From NCBI GenBank assembly GCA_036874045.1, contig CM072344.1, forward strand, positions 12,310,501 to 12,374,500: a DNA stretch of 64,000 nucleotides, given 5' to 3'. A program made the position numbers and the translations under genes. This DNA is from Cymodocea nodosa. Lineage: Eukaryota > Streptophyta > Magnoliopsida > Alismatales > Cymodoceaceae. Below, piece by piece: positions 40,299 to 52,382 of the stretch. How positions within the stretch are numbered: the first letter of the stretch is position 1; each line of letters starts with the position of its first letter. The notes under the pieces are model-generated. The model was not told the origin of the DNA and made no database searches. It saw only the letters and a list, made by a program, of their open reading frames with translations.

Positions 40299-43200
40299 GT
40301 ATTGTGAATGTTCGAAAAAGATCGAATATCATGGGAGAGACCTGAACGCCCATGAATGACGCCAACACCTCACCAACGCGAACTCAAAAGGGGCCCACAT
40401 TGGTGAAGAAGGAGTCGCCACCTAGTCTATTAAAGGAAGACTAGGAAAACATGCACTATCGATCTCTCATGTATCGAGGGACCGATAAGAAAAGCCCCCC
40501 GAAACTCTAGGCAAGTCTCTCGGATATGAGTAGGGAAGGTGTGAGGCACCCTACCTGCCTGGCTGAAGTCAACCTCTCTAGAGGGTCGTGCAAATGTCCT
40601 ATCGGGCTCTAAAATGCGAAACAATGGATTAACGAAAGGTTCCCCCCAAAAACCATAGGCTCATAAGGCCTATGTAAAGATCACAGGTTTTTAGTCAAAG
40701 TCAAATGGTTGACTTTGACTTTGGCTAAAGTCATCATAGTTGATTAGATCCATTAGGGGGTGACCAATGTGTGGGATCACTCAAAAGATCTAACTAAACA
40801 CAGGTCTAGAGAGGTAAGAAACCTTGAGCCCAAAAGGCCTAAGTAAAGACAAAAGTCTTTGAGGTTGACTATTATAAAAAGTCAATCGAGGGTAGAAGGG
40901 TCATGTAGAAAATATGCATGATGGGCTCAAGATATCAAAGTCATAGACTTGACATCCCCCCTTGGGTTACCATAAGTCAATATTGTGGTTAGGCAGCCTC
41001 AAGGGGTAGAAAGGTCTAGGATAAAATTGACCTTAGGGGCTTTTATACAAAATGTACAAAAGGGACCTCCCCTAAGGTAAAAATAGCCTAGAATATACCC
41101 AAACAAGTAATATTCCCCTTCTAAGGTATCACACGAAGGAGTGATAGGGCCCCCTTAGAGGGTTGACAAAAGTCTGTGATAAAATTATCTTTAGGGGCTT
41201 TTATACAAAATGTACAAAAGAGACCCCCTAAAGGTAAAAACGGTCCGGAATACATCCAAATAGGTAATATTCCCCCTAAGGTATCACATGAAAGAGTGAT
41301 AGGGCCTCCTTAGAGGGTTGTGCTTAAATTAAACCAATTTAAGTAGTGCTGACGTTAGCAGACGGAATGCTGACTTTAACAAACGAGATAGTGACATCAT
41401 CAAATAGTATGATGATGTCAGTAGACAGGCGTGACATCATGATGATGTCAGTTCGTCAACTAGCTGCATTAACTGATCTAGCCGGTCACCCGACTTGGAT
41501 TAACTGGTTATAATCGATTAATTCGGGGTGGAGCCTTGGATTAATCCTGGGTTAACCAGTCTAACCGGTAACCCGAGTTTCATCCACCAAGCCTGGATCC
41601 GATTATATAGGATCTGGCTGCCTGACCTAGATCTAGGTAAACTTAAAGTTTACTTGGATCCACACTTGCCTAGGACATGCGTATAGTCGAGATATTCTTG
41701 GCCGTCAAATATCGGACGGCCAAGGGGGCTACTAGAGGGATGACAGTATCGTCTTCTCCAGCGACGTCGTCGGAATCCGACAACTCGTGAACCTCAATCA
41801 TGAGATTCGCGGTCCTCTTGCCCCCAAACGCTAGTGTCGACATGCACGGGGCGCCGATGAAGGCTCAACAATGAAGCATTGGTGGAGATACCGGGCACGA
41901 CCACTACTGTGAACACGTGGTGTCGTGCAGGAATGACGACGCGACGCGACACCTAAAAAAACGTGCGAGTTGGGGCAACGGAGTGGTGGGTAGCCTACTT
42001 CAGTGGCCACGGAGCAGTGGTGGCATGATGGGACGGCGAAGAGCGTTGAAGCGGTGGCGACATAGTAGGACGCACCAAGACGACAAAGCACGTGTCGGTA
42101 GTGGGGAGGCTCATGGTAGGATCGTCAAATCTGAATCTGACGGTCGGGACTGAACGACTTGGAGAACCCTTAGATTTAGATCTGACGGTCATCAACAAAT
42201 CAATCTAGTAGCCGAGATCAAGCATCTTGATCTTGAGCGGATGGTCGAGATCAATCAGATATTAAATCTGATCGAATGGCGTGGATGCATCACGATGATA
42301 TCCGACAGTCGGATCTCACACGATGAAAAGAAAAGATCAGATAGTAAAGACTTAAACTGTGTGATCAAACGGACTAGATCTCACCACTGCGAGATCGAAC
42401 GGTCCAACAGAACCTCAATGCTCGTTGAAACCCAACGAGTCTCGCGGTTGAGGCAACCATCGTCTTCGGCGACGGCTACCTTTTTCGGCATGCTGGGGAA
42501 CAGCAAAAATGAGCTTGCACGCCCCGGATGAAGGTCATATATGTCAAGGCACGACCTTCTGAGCTCAAACGTACCTCAATCTCAACCGGAGGAGATAAGA
42601 TCGAGGTGGAAAATCTATAAAACTCATGCGGGAAAAAGGGTTGACGGCAAGCTTTGTTGTCGACCATGAAAAACAACATGCATTCGGAAGAAAATGCTGG
42701 AAAACAAAATTTAGAACTTCACAAATGCATAACTAGTCATTCGGGTGGGTACCTGCATGTAGAGGAACAGTTGTGGGATGGCTGGAGACGAGCAGTAGTC
42801 ACGACGGCAAGACGACGGTGTGCGGCGACTAATAGCACAATTTTACGACGAGAGAAAAGCAGATTCGTGGTTTTACATGAATCCCTAGGAGGTTTTAAGG
42901 GAGATATCCAAATTCAGATCCAACACTAACGAGTCAGTGAGATGATGGCTGCCACATGGCAACGCGAGAGGGCAATACGTGGCAGCTGTGCTACATGGCC
43001 AAATTTGGGTAAGGGTCCCTCCTAGGTAATTTAGACATGTTGAGTCTGAATCCAGCCTCCATTTTGGCAAATTCGACTTGTAGGACGTCGAAGTGGTCTC
43101 AAGAAGTCGAATCCTCAAATAGATGGCCTAGATTCTCTAAATTGATTTTGGACAATCTGAAGACCCGTTTGACAATCTGATTGAAGGGTTGGTCAATCAG

Positions 43201-43887
43201 GGAGGAGATGAGCCTCATCCTATGATTAGATTTCTCGATCATTAGCCGAATGAGTGAGATTCTCATTCCTCACCCAAATGGAGGGCTAGAATTCCCAAGA
43301 GTTAACTTGAGAATACCACGAGTGCGATTGACGATTCAATTGAAGGATCGGTCGACTTAAGAGGCATTGATCATATTTAGATGATCAAAAGTAACCGATG
43401 GCAGAAGAGATGGATTCAAAGCCAAAACACCTTGTGTGGATGGCTATGATCGTCTAAGGTAGAACCGAGCGATCGACATATGTCAACATCAATCAAATAG
43501 TGTATCTATACGATCCAAGGTGCTCTGATCATGAATATGTGATTAGACGACCAATTTAACATCTCGAGATGTGCCAAACAAGATAGGGGCTGAATGGACG
43601 GCCCAGATTGTCTAAGATTGATTCGGACAATCGAAAGCTCTAATTGACGATTTGACCAAAGGATTAGTCAATCAGGGATAGGGAGGCCCTAACCATATGG
43701 CTAGACGGAGAAAACTCCATTGGGGGACCAATAGTGGTCACATACCTGAATAAGGCCAAGGCCATCTAGCGCTACTCTAGATGACAGAGGTGCACAATTG
43801 CATAAGCGTAATGATAGTGTACACCTCGAGGGTTGCAACAGTGAAAAAGGTAGTTCCTAAAAAATGGTCAAGATTTGGGTGTCTACA
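40299..43887 (-). repeat. 3' LTR of Tat-type element (3,589 bp)
   Basis: In the element's sense it starts TGTAGACACC (43887 downwards) after the purine tract AGGGAAGGGC and ends ATACA at 40299, where the copia gag frame resumes. It holds a GC-rich middle (41700-42950) and a cluster of TGACATCA motifs at 41390-41451. No partner LTR is present, so the left boundary is inferred. Confidence 0.65.
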
Positions 43888-44294
43888 GATGCCCTTCCCT
43901 AAGCGATGGTCGTTGGCCTACCCAATGGGTGTTGCTTAAGGTTGACGAAACACTTAAACATCTCGACAATAGATCAAATATATGATGGATTTAAGAAAAT
44001 CAACATCTATATAAGTAGATCAAAAGGAAAGGAACTTTTCATTTCACTGAATAATAAAGTATAGAAAGGAGTTCAATATTTAAAGAGAAAACATCAAACT
44101 CTTCTCCTCTTGGTTGAAGGAGATGCAAAAGACTTTCTGCCTAAGGTTTCAAGTAGGGTTGAATCCTTTGGTGGCTTCGATGAAGCTTCAGGTGATGGTA
44201 TGCTGGTGGAATGATGAGCGAGACCCAAACTCTGAGGAGTATGTGCACGTATGAGTCCTCTGTTCATCATAAGTATTGTAGAGTCGTCCTCTTC

Positions 44295-45540
44295 CTAATA
44301 TTGCTTGAAGTAGAGGGACACCGACTCTAGCTCTGCATTGATTTGCTCATATCTGAATTGTTGTAGGACTAGGATGGGGTTGTAGATGAGTCCACCTTCC
44401 AACCCTAGTAAGCATAGCTCGCCTTCATCTCCTCGGACACAAGCTGAAGCTGAAGTTGATTCGGATAGAATGCACCAATTGATATGCTCTACGTAGACCT
44501 CCAAGTACTGCTTGACTTGGTTCCTCGTCTTCCTTAGCAGGATGAAAGAGTGAATGCATAGGAAAAGGCTGGAGTGCTCCTCTGATCAATGGGATGATGT
44601 AGATGAGCAACAATCCAAAGCTATAGGAGAGTTGATGATCCCTAGAAATTCCTCTGTCCTCAGCACAACGATCTAGTGCGGAGTAGATATTGGCAAGTAT
44701 AACTACTGTAGGGTCATAGACCCCTTCAAATACTCGCAGTAGGGTTGGGATAACATGATTGCTTAGCTTTGTCATCCCGTGGTTGAATATAAGCTCAACA
44801 TAGAAATGGACAAAGAAGTGATGAAGCCATTTGTTGCTCGTTCTACTTACGAGAGTCAATAGCTTCTTAACATCGAACCGTTGTCCTTGGCCATCGCTAA
44901 AGAACATATATTTGCGTTGATGGCCTATGGGGTTGAGTAGGAATGTAAGATAATCCTCTAGCTTTTGATGATGCTAGAAGGGCAAATACAATTGCTTTTG
45001 TAGCTGGCATAGATATCTAACCTCTTCCAAAGTCGACGTTAACTCAAAGCCATGTGGCATTTGAAGAGTGTGCCGAGAGCCTTCCTACTTTTCTACTAGA
45101 GTGGATAGTAGATTCCTGTTGACTTTTATTTGGGCCAAGTGCAGCATAGCCCGAGTTAGTCCCCACTATGACAACTGCTCTATTTCTTCTGGGGTCAACA
45201 TCTCAATTGCGACCCTAAGCTCCTCTGAACAGTGCTTAGGTGACAATAATGTCTATACCGGCATATCTACTAAGATCCTGAAATATCTATGACTTTAAAA
45301 ACATGAATCATCAATGAACAAAATAGCCATGCATATGAGGTCAGAAAGACAAGATCTAAAGCATGATAAGAAAGGTAACTACAACAAAATATAAAGTCAA
45401 ACAGGGGAAATGAACTACCCCTAGCGTAAAAATCTTTCTCCCTACCTGCATAAGTTATGCAACGAGATCTAAGATCTATGACCATGCCAAAGCATCTATT
45501 GGTCTTGGAGGATCTTCTCTTAGACATCTTTAGGGTACGA
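44295..45540 (-). pseudogene. Extra ORF of Tat-type element, weakly resembling plant mobile-domain proteins
   Basis: The longest open part (44425-44907) encodes a helical, hydrophobic-rich protein with RVFEGVYDPTVVILANIYSA and a SYSFGLLLIYIIPL segment. The spacing recalls the mobile-domain or DUF7745-like proteins carried by some plant gypsy elements. I cannot confirm the family. A possible first exon (45443-45527, beginning MSKRRSSKTNRCF) ends at a GCAG/GTAGGG donor, and a TTTCAG/GATCTT acceptor lies at about 45283. Stops between them suggest decay. It lies between integrase and 3' LTR, where extra ORFs occur in this lineage. Confidence 0.45.
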
Positions 45541-45939
45541 CCATCTCATAGAGGTGGCCCAAATGAGTCAGGCACCTATGTTGAGAACTATGGTGAAAGT
45601 GCAAGTGTGTTCAGGGTGGACTTCTCACACTCATGAAATAGTTCTCATAACTGACTACTAGTTATAGGGGTTAGAGTTAGTAACTCATATTACCTTATCT
45701 CAATCATGCAATGTTCTGAGCTTTTGTCTCATCGCTAGTGGCTTTTGACTCCCGTATGCATCAACCCTAGCTACACTCTTTATCCTTTCTGGGGGGAAGT
45801 GGGCAAGTGCTAGGTTCAGACATTAGGTCGTCCAGTTTGCCCGATTGCAGAATTACCTCAAAAAACAAGGAATGAATGAAAGAAAGGCCAGAAGAAGAGA
45901 CAAGTGAAACTAAAAGATAGACTTGTGTGAGGTTACCAG

Positions 45940-46120
45940 AGGCTTTGGGTTCTGACATCAGATATCACCTGACTTGGGTTCCAACATTGGATAGCACCTT
46001 GTTTGGGTTCCGTTGCGGATAGCACCCGGTTGGGTTCTAACATTGGATAGCACCCGATGGGTTCTGACATCAGATAGCACCTTGTTTGGGTTCCGTTGCG
46101 GATAGCACCCAGTTATGCAT
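45940..46120. repeat. Short tandem repeat, about 34-bp unit
   Basis: GGGTTCxxACATxxGATAGCACC and the related TTGGGTTCCGTTGCGGATAGCACC alternate about six times. A long pyrimidine tract (46130-46360) follows. Confidence 0.8.
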
Positions 46121-47199
46121 GGGCCCCAATGGCACTACTACTTCTACTCCACTTCTCATTCATTCTTTTCTTTCTTTTAAACATCTTTTTTTCTTTCGGC
46201 TCTCCCATCTTTTGTCTCAACTCTCTTTTCATCTTTTCTTTTTTTCTTTTCTTTTGATTTTCTTCTACACATCATTTTTTTGTTCTCTTTCCTTTTTTAG
46301 TCGCCTTTTTTTTTTCACTTTTCCACATTTGTTTTCTTTGAGCCTTGTTTTTCTTTTCCACTCCTCGACAAACCAAAGGAAGGTGTCATTCACGTGCTCG
46401 TGGGCGACAAGACACAAGATTGCGGGTAGCCTGCATATCGGCACCCCATGTAGAAAAGGAACTCTAAAAGTTGAATGCTTTAGGAAGGGACATGACACTT
46501 GATTGATCAAAAGAGTTTGGAGAAAAGAGACAACTCCATTGCTTGGGAACCTCAAGAGGAGACCAAAGGCTAGACAAAGGCGTGGAGCATTATTCGCAGA
46601 AATATGCGATTGACTCAAAGAAAGGGAATGGAATGAGATTTCAAAAGGGAAAGACCGAAGTGAGGTAATTCCTTGACCCAACACCTTGGGAAAATCAAGT
46701 CGTCCATAGCTATTGCCTATGTTGCTAACACTTACCCTCAAATAAGATTTATAGATTCACTAGGGGTCCTCCACGTTGCACTCTTCATCTCCATACCCCT
46801 TTCACCAGTGGCACAAGATGACATCACATGGTTATATCACCATTGACTTAGGTGGAAAACTCCCTCAAAGCTCAGAACTTGCTTTGCTTAAGAGTCTAGG
46901 TTGAATAGAGTATCTGTTCTCTAACCCAAGTCTTGGAATAGTGAAGACTTGATGTTGATGGCTCTCTAACTCATGTTACTCAGCCATTCTAATAACATCT
47001 CTATAAGGTGACTCTGTGAGACCCATAAGTCTAGAGAATGATCCAGATTAAATCAACAGATCTCTACCTATTGCAGGGAGTAAAGAGAATAAAAAACCTT
47101 ATGCAAAATAATAGCAGCCAAAACTACAAAATGCACAAAAGGTTAAAATCAGAGGGGTTCACTAATAGAACCGCCTCAAGTTGGAGCGGTTTACTAACT

Positions 47200-48289
47200 C
47201 CTTGATGGTACTTTTCCTAACTTGACGAATATAGGCAGCCCCCTTAGAGAGGAGTCGTGTCACCAGATATGGCCCCTTCCAATTGGTTGGAATTTGCCAC
47301 GTTGGTCTGGTCTATGCAATCAGTGAAGAACGAGATCGCCCTCTATATAGGGTGAGGTTGCACCTTCTTGTTGTATGCACATGCTTGCCTATTCTAGTAG
47401 CAACATGCATGATGAAGTGCCTGAAGGCGATGTTCATCCAACAGATCCAATTGCAAGTATCGGTCCTCAAGCCACTCTGCGTTAGTAAGTTGGGTTTCCT
47501 TAAGGACACAAAGTGAGGGGATTTCCACTTCGACAGGTAAAACTGCTTCAGATCCAAAAACCAGCGAGAAAGAAGTGTCACTGGTCGAAGAGCGGATGAC
47601 ACATTTGTAAGCCCATAGAGCGTATGGAAACTTCTTATGCCAGTCCCGACACGTCTCCGTTGTCTTCTTAAGGATTTGAATGAGGTTCTTGTTTGCTGCT
47701 TCTACAACACCATTCATTTGTGGTCGATATGGCGTGGAGCGGTGGTGTTTGACTCCAAGCGTCTCTAAGTATTGTAGTACTGAGTCTGCGATGAAATTAA
47801 CACCATTATCAATAAAAACCTTAAATGGGACACCATACCTGGTGATGATGTAGTCTCCAATGAACTTCTGAGTGACATTGGCTATGACCGTCCGATAGGT
47901 TGCTACTTCCACCCATTTGGTGAAGTAGTTGATCGCCACCAAGATATATCTATGTCCATTCGACGCGTTCGAACAAACTTCGCCAATGACATCTAACCCC
48001 CACATCGAAAAGGGCCAGACTCCTACGTCATTAGCATATAATGGCATTGGAGGAGCATGCGGTACATTCAAATGCAGCTAGTAAGCTAGACACTTCCTAA
48101 CATGGTTACAACAATCAGCTTCCATGGTAGACCAATAGTATCCTTGCCTTAGGATCTGCTTGGCAAGGAAAATGCCGTTCATATGTAGACCGCAGGTACC
48201 TTCATGCATCTCTTGCATGACAATCTCTACCTCTAGTTGATCCATACATCTCAAGAGTACGTGGTTGTGGGATCCGCGGTGTAGCTGAT
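47200..48289 (-). pseudogene. Tat-type gypsy integrase
   Basis: Minus strand: zinc-binding region (LHRGSHNHVLLRC, HEGTCGLHMNG, LRQGYYWSTM; the last Cys pair is damaged, ending KCLAY then a stop), the catalytic core with WGLDVIGE, GHRYILVAINYFTKWVEVA, RYGVPFKVFIDNGVNF, HHRSTPYRPQMNGVVEAANK (the D, D and E are all present), FGSEAVLPVEVEIPSL, then a frameshifted C-terminal domain with NWKGPYLV near 47230. It is nonfunctional because of stops and the solo LTR inserted at 48290. Confidence 0.88.
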
Positions 48290-49825
48290 TGTTCAAGCTT
48301 TAATTTTGCCCATTTTTAATGAATTTTATAAGTAATTTTGCATGATATTATATATCTATGATTGATAAATGATATTAATTATGGGTAATATAAGTCTTGA
48401 AATATAGTGCAATATAGAAATTTAATTAACAAGTGCATCCCCATTGGATATAATTTTACATGAAACACATTGATTTATTTTGCATGTCCTATGTTGGCTA
48501 ACATCTCTTGGAGTTCAACTTCCATTAATTGTAGGTAACATATATATGGGAGGAGCTTAATGCAAAAGACCAAAGAAGATGTAAAGAATCAAAAGTTGGT
48601 GGACTAAACTTTAAAGAAGAGAACATGCCAACACCTTATTGGCCCTCCTAGATCTATGGCATCTTATTGGCTTGGTGATAAAACCAAGGTGCCACATCAA
48701 AGAGAGAGAAGACAAAACAACATAAATACAAGGGGAGAGGAATTTCGGCCAACAACTTGGTGTTTCCAACGAGAGAAAGAAGGAGGAGAAGAAGCTTGGA
48801 GGTGAGGCTTGTGCTTCCAAAGAGAGACCATCCATTCATGCTATTCACCATTCCAAGGGCTAAGGAGAAGACGTCCAAGCTTGGAGGTGGATTTGCTGCC
48901 AAGTTCCATTGAATTCAAAGCTCTAGAGAAGAAGATAAGAAGCTCCTAAGGTAGTGACAACTCTTAGAGTTTATTATTTTCTTGTGTAGAAGGAAGAATT
49001 GATGAGAAATGGTGGTGAACATCTCAATTATATGTCTTCTTAGCTAGATAGAGTTCAATGAATGTATATGAATGTTTAATTCTTCTTTTCAACTTCTAAT
49101 TTGCATCCTCTATTCACGTGTATTGTTGGGGCTGTTGGTGAGGCTTTCACACGAGTGAATGACACTCACCAATGGTGGCTTGGCACATTTGAGAAGAAGG
49201 TGTGAATTGAAAGAAGAAGAAAATAAGTGTTGATGTTCATTTGAATGAAGAACCTATCACTTATCTCTAGTTGTTAATTTTAATTTCAGTAGTTAATTGA
49301 GTTTGTTATATCTTATATTGATCACATTTTGTCCTAATCAATCTCCAAAAAGAATTTCTAATGCAAGTAGTATAGTATAGTTTAGCTAGATTAGCAAATA
49401 GCATAGTTGCATGCATTTAGTATAAATTAGAATAGAGTAGTATAGTCTATTGAACCTTCTTGTTTTATTTTTCTTTCCTTAATATTGATGCATGGATATC
49501 ACTTCTGAAATCACGTGGAACTTGTGTGCATGTTATAATTGAATGAGTTGATAGATTTACAAGTAAAGAAATTGATTCACATCACCATTTTCCACTACAC
49601 ATTGCCTTAAAATTGCATGATTTGTGAGCTTGTGTTAACTTTGATTATTCTACATTCACATGTCATTAATTTACTAAAGTATACCTAAGAGCTTGAAGAA
49701 CAAGTTGAGTAATAGTTGATTAAGTCATAAACACAATCCTTGAGGAAGAATGACTTGTATTTGCCATGTACACCAAAAGAACTGTGCACTTGCAGCAAAG
49801 CTTGAGCTAAAAATATAGCTCAACA
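48290..49825. mobile_element. Solo LTR (1,536 bp) inserted in the integrase frame
   Basis: Begins TGTTCAAGC and ends GCTCAACA, flanked by CTGAT (48285-48289) and TTGAT (49826-49830), a 5-bp duplication with one change. Removing it rejoins the pol frame (GDQ then LHRGSH). It contains a GTGCACTTGCAG motif near its right end, also seen at 57760, so it may belong to a related gypsy family. No coding content is seen. Confidence 0.8.
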
Positions 49826-50150
49826 TTGATCACCTCCCAACACATATCTGCTTGCCATTCTAGCCAATGTCCTCCTATCTGCTGTATGGCATTTTGATGG
49901 GAAAGATCCATCTTTGAGGTATGCCATGATATCGTGGAACCATGGTTTGTCATCACTTGAAGCCTCTATGTCAATCGTTAAGCAATATGCTGGCATATCT
50001 GACTTTGTCACTTCGAGGTTGATGGTTCCACGCCTCGGGATATAGACTCATGATGTTAGGGTCGCCAAAGCGTCAGTGAAGGCATTTTGATTTCTCTTCA
50101 CAAATGAGAAGGAGACTGACTTGAATTGCCGAACCATGTCCCATAGGGAT
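49826..50150 (-). pseudogene. Tat-type RNase H end and linker to integrase
   Basis: Minus strand: SVSFSFVKRNQNAFTDALATL, the C-terminal block of gypsy RNase H, then a stop, PRRGTINLEV and KPWFHDIMAYLKDGSFP, and TLARMASRYVLGGDQ leading directly into the zinc-binding domain beyond the solo LTR. It is truncated at about 50150. Confidence 0.78.
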
Positions 50151-50194
50151 GATAAATAGGTGTACAAGGAATATTGCAGTAAAAAGAAGAATCA

Positions 50195-52058
50195 GTGAAA
50201 AATGGAAAACTATGCTCCGTTGCAGAAGCTGGACAGACATTTTTGTTAGGAATATCAGTAGATGTGACAAATATTAGCTTACAAGCATATACTCTAAGGT
50301 ATTGTGCCACATTAGTGCATAATGTATCTTTTCATACAATGGACATTTTTTTACACAATGCTGCAAGCACACATTCTTTTCCTACGAAAAGAGAGCATGT
50401 AGGCAATTTTGATGATACATATATAGATGATATCAATTTTGATGATATTTTTGATGATATAGGCACTGAGTTTATGAATATAGAAGATATTTCATCTGAA
50501 GAGGAATGTACAGATATTCTTCCTCTAACTGTATCACGGATAGAAAATTTTGATTTTTGGTATAGTTGCTTATACTACAATTTATACATATGGTTATGTC
50601 TGTTACAGTATATAATATACTTGCTGATAAATGTATATAATCAACAACATACACAGTTATAGATTGAATATCACACTACCTATGTCTCAAGAATAGAAAT
50701 TTCAGAAATACAGGATGATTTTATTATATAGACAGATATAGAACATTCTTTCATACAGAGATAGTTGTTGTATAGATCAATTATAGACATACATGTTGCT
50801 GATAGACAAATTGATATAGATACTGTTGCTACTAAAATGTTTCCAGAAGAACAAATAGAAGAATTTCAGTAGATTATTGATACGACAATAACAGATATTT
50901 CAGACATTTATACTAGTTTTGATGGAAATTCCACCAGTTCTGAAAGATCTGAAAATATAGATGCTGTTGATAATATTGAAACAAGTCTTAGATCAGAACA
51001 TCATGACAGGAAAATACCTAATCCTAAACAGAGTTTAGATGAAAATACATTATTATGGTTCATAAATAGTTCCTATTATGACAAATTTCAAACATATAAA
51101 ACTTTTATAGTTTTATATTCAAGACTAGTTAAGTTTGAAGGGATGACACATATACAAGAAATGTTTGAATTTAAAGGCTTGTTGACTCTACTTCCACAAC
51201 AACCAAGCCATCTTGTTATACCCGAACTTATCAACTATTTTTACTCACTTAACAGTGGAAGACGATATTCCTGTTTCCAATATACAAGAAAATGACATAT
51301 ATTTAACTCCCGATTTACTTTATCAAGTACTTGGTCTAAAAAATGAAGGAGTTAAATTATCAGAAAGAAAACAGGTTTATCATTTGGGATGGGGCATTCA
51401 AACTTTAGCCAAAGATCCAATTGCCAACAAACCATTGAGGTTACTAAATGACTTAAATAGCCAAGCACATTTTATTGCAAAAATACTACATGCTTCATTG
51501 TTTCAGAGGTTTGGTCATGGTGTAGAAGTTGGCAGATGTTGTCTTTATGCTATATATACATTAATTAACCATATACAGGTGAACTGGTATGATATTTTTG
51601 TTTCTCATATCTTACATTTGCAGAGTAAATTATTTTATAGTGATACGATTTTGAGAATTGTGGCAAGTCAAACAGATATTACACCTTGGCCACAGAAAAG
51701 ATTAAAATCAAGATCTTTCTTTGCAAAGGAAGTCCAAAAATACCAGGAAGCAGATACACCTATCCTCAGACAACAACAACAATATGATCGGCAAACACAG
51801 TCACAACAGCAATAACAACAATCCACACAATTTTCAGAACACCAGCAACATACAGATATACAACAAGGTATACATATAGATACACATACAAGTATAGATA
51901 TAGACATTCATACTGAATTTTTACAGCAACCATCACAAGTTTCTCAAAATGATTTAGATCAAGCATTACTTGATTAGATAAACAAAGTTAGTATAGAAAT
52001 TGCAAAGAAAATTTCAGATACTCTAATTGACATTTTTCGAAGACATAGAGACTTGTGA
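50195..52058 (+). pseudogene. Envelope-position ORF of Sirevirus (putative plant transposon protein domain)
   Basis: The first frame from 50195 is acidic in its middle (DDINFDDIFDDIG, NIEDISSEEE) and contains TAG codons at 50660, 50729, 50762 and 50870. A frameshift at about 51243 moves to the frame of 51213-51815, with a TAA at 51813 in a polyglutamine stretch and a TAG at 51975. The conserved domain (about 51130-51740) includes MFEFKGLLTLLPQQPSHLVI, YQVLGLKNEGVKLSE, LLNDLNSQAHFIAKIL and HIQVNWYDIF, homologous to the ORF at 59022-61244. This resembles the plant transposon protein domain often found 3' of pol. Function unknown. Confidence 0.75.
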
Positions 52059-52317
52059 TAATACAAATTATGTATTACATGATTTATTTCTTGTAATTTG
52101 TAACCAAAAATATTATGTCAACTGTTTACTGAATTTAATGTTATGTGATTATTTTTCACAGTTTATGTTTAAACAGTTTATGCTTAATCCATAAATTTTA
52201 TGTATGTTTGAAACTATCGTTTTGATTAATATATACTTAGTAAGATTTCCTTCCTTACATTTAACTTGCTTAACTTACTAAAGAGGGAGAAAATAGTTTG
52301 TTTACTTTTTTATAATG

Positions 52318-52382
52318 CCAAAAAGGGGGAGATATAAATTATGTGACTTATTAGGTTTTGACATCATCAAAAAGGGGGAGAT
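52318..52382 (+). promoter_or_regulatory. Duplicated polypurine tracts
   Basis: AAAAAGGGGGAGAT occurs at about 52319 and again about 50 bp on at about 52369, the second ending just before the LTR. Multiple polypurine tracts are a known hallmark of Sireviruses and prime plus-strand DNA synthesis. Confidence 0.85.

Larger units (their letters stand above)
40299..50150 (-). mobile_element. Tat-type Ty3/gypsy element, truncated
   Basis: On the minus strand it reads RNase H end (50150-49826), integrase (48289-47200), a non-pol ORF (about 45540-44295), a purine tract just above 43887 and a 3.6-kb 3' LTR (43887-40299). A solo LTR interrupts the integrase. Reverse transcriptase, gag and the 5' LTR are missing: another retroelement abuts at about 50150. 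The integrase sequence places it near the Tat lineage, which is known for long LTRs and extra ORFs. Confidence 0.75.

Noticed and set aside
41831-42929. Several GC-rich frames inside the Tat LTR
   Set aside because: They overlap on both strands with no domain, and LTRs of this lineage are noncoding.
46086-46502. Phe/Ser/Leu-rich 138-codon frame resembling a membrane protein
   Set aside because: It reads through a long pyrimidine tract, so the hydrophobicity is compositional. The opposite frame at 46265-46741 is equally unsupported.
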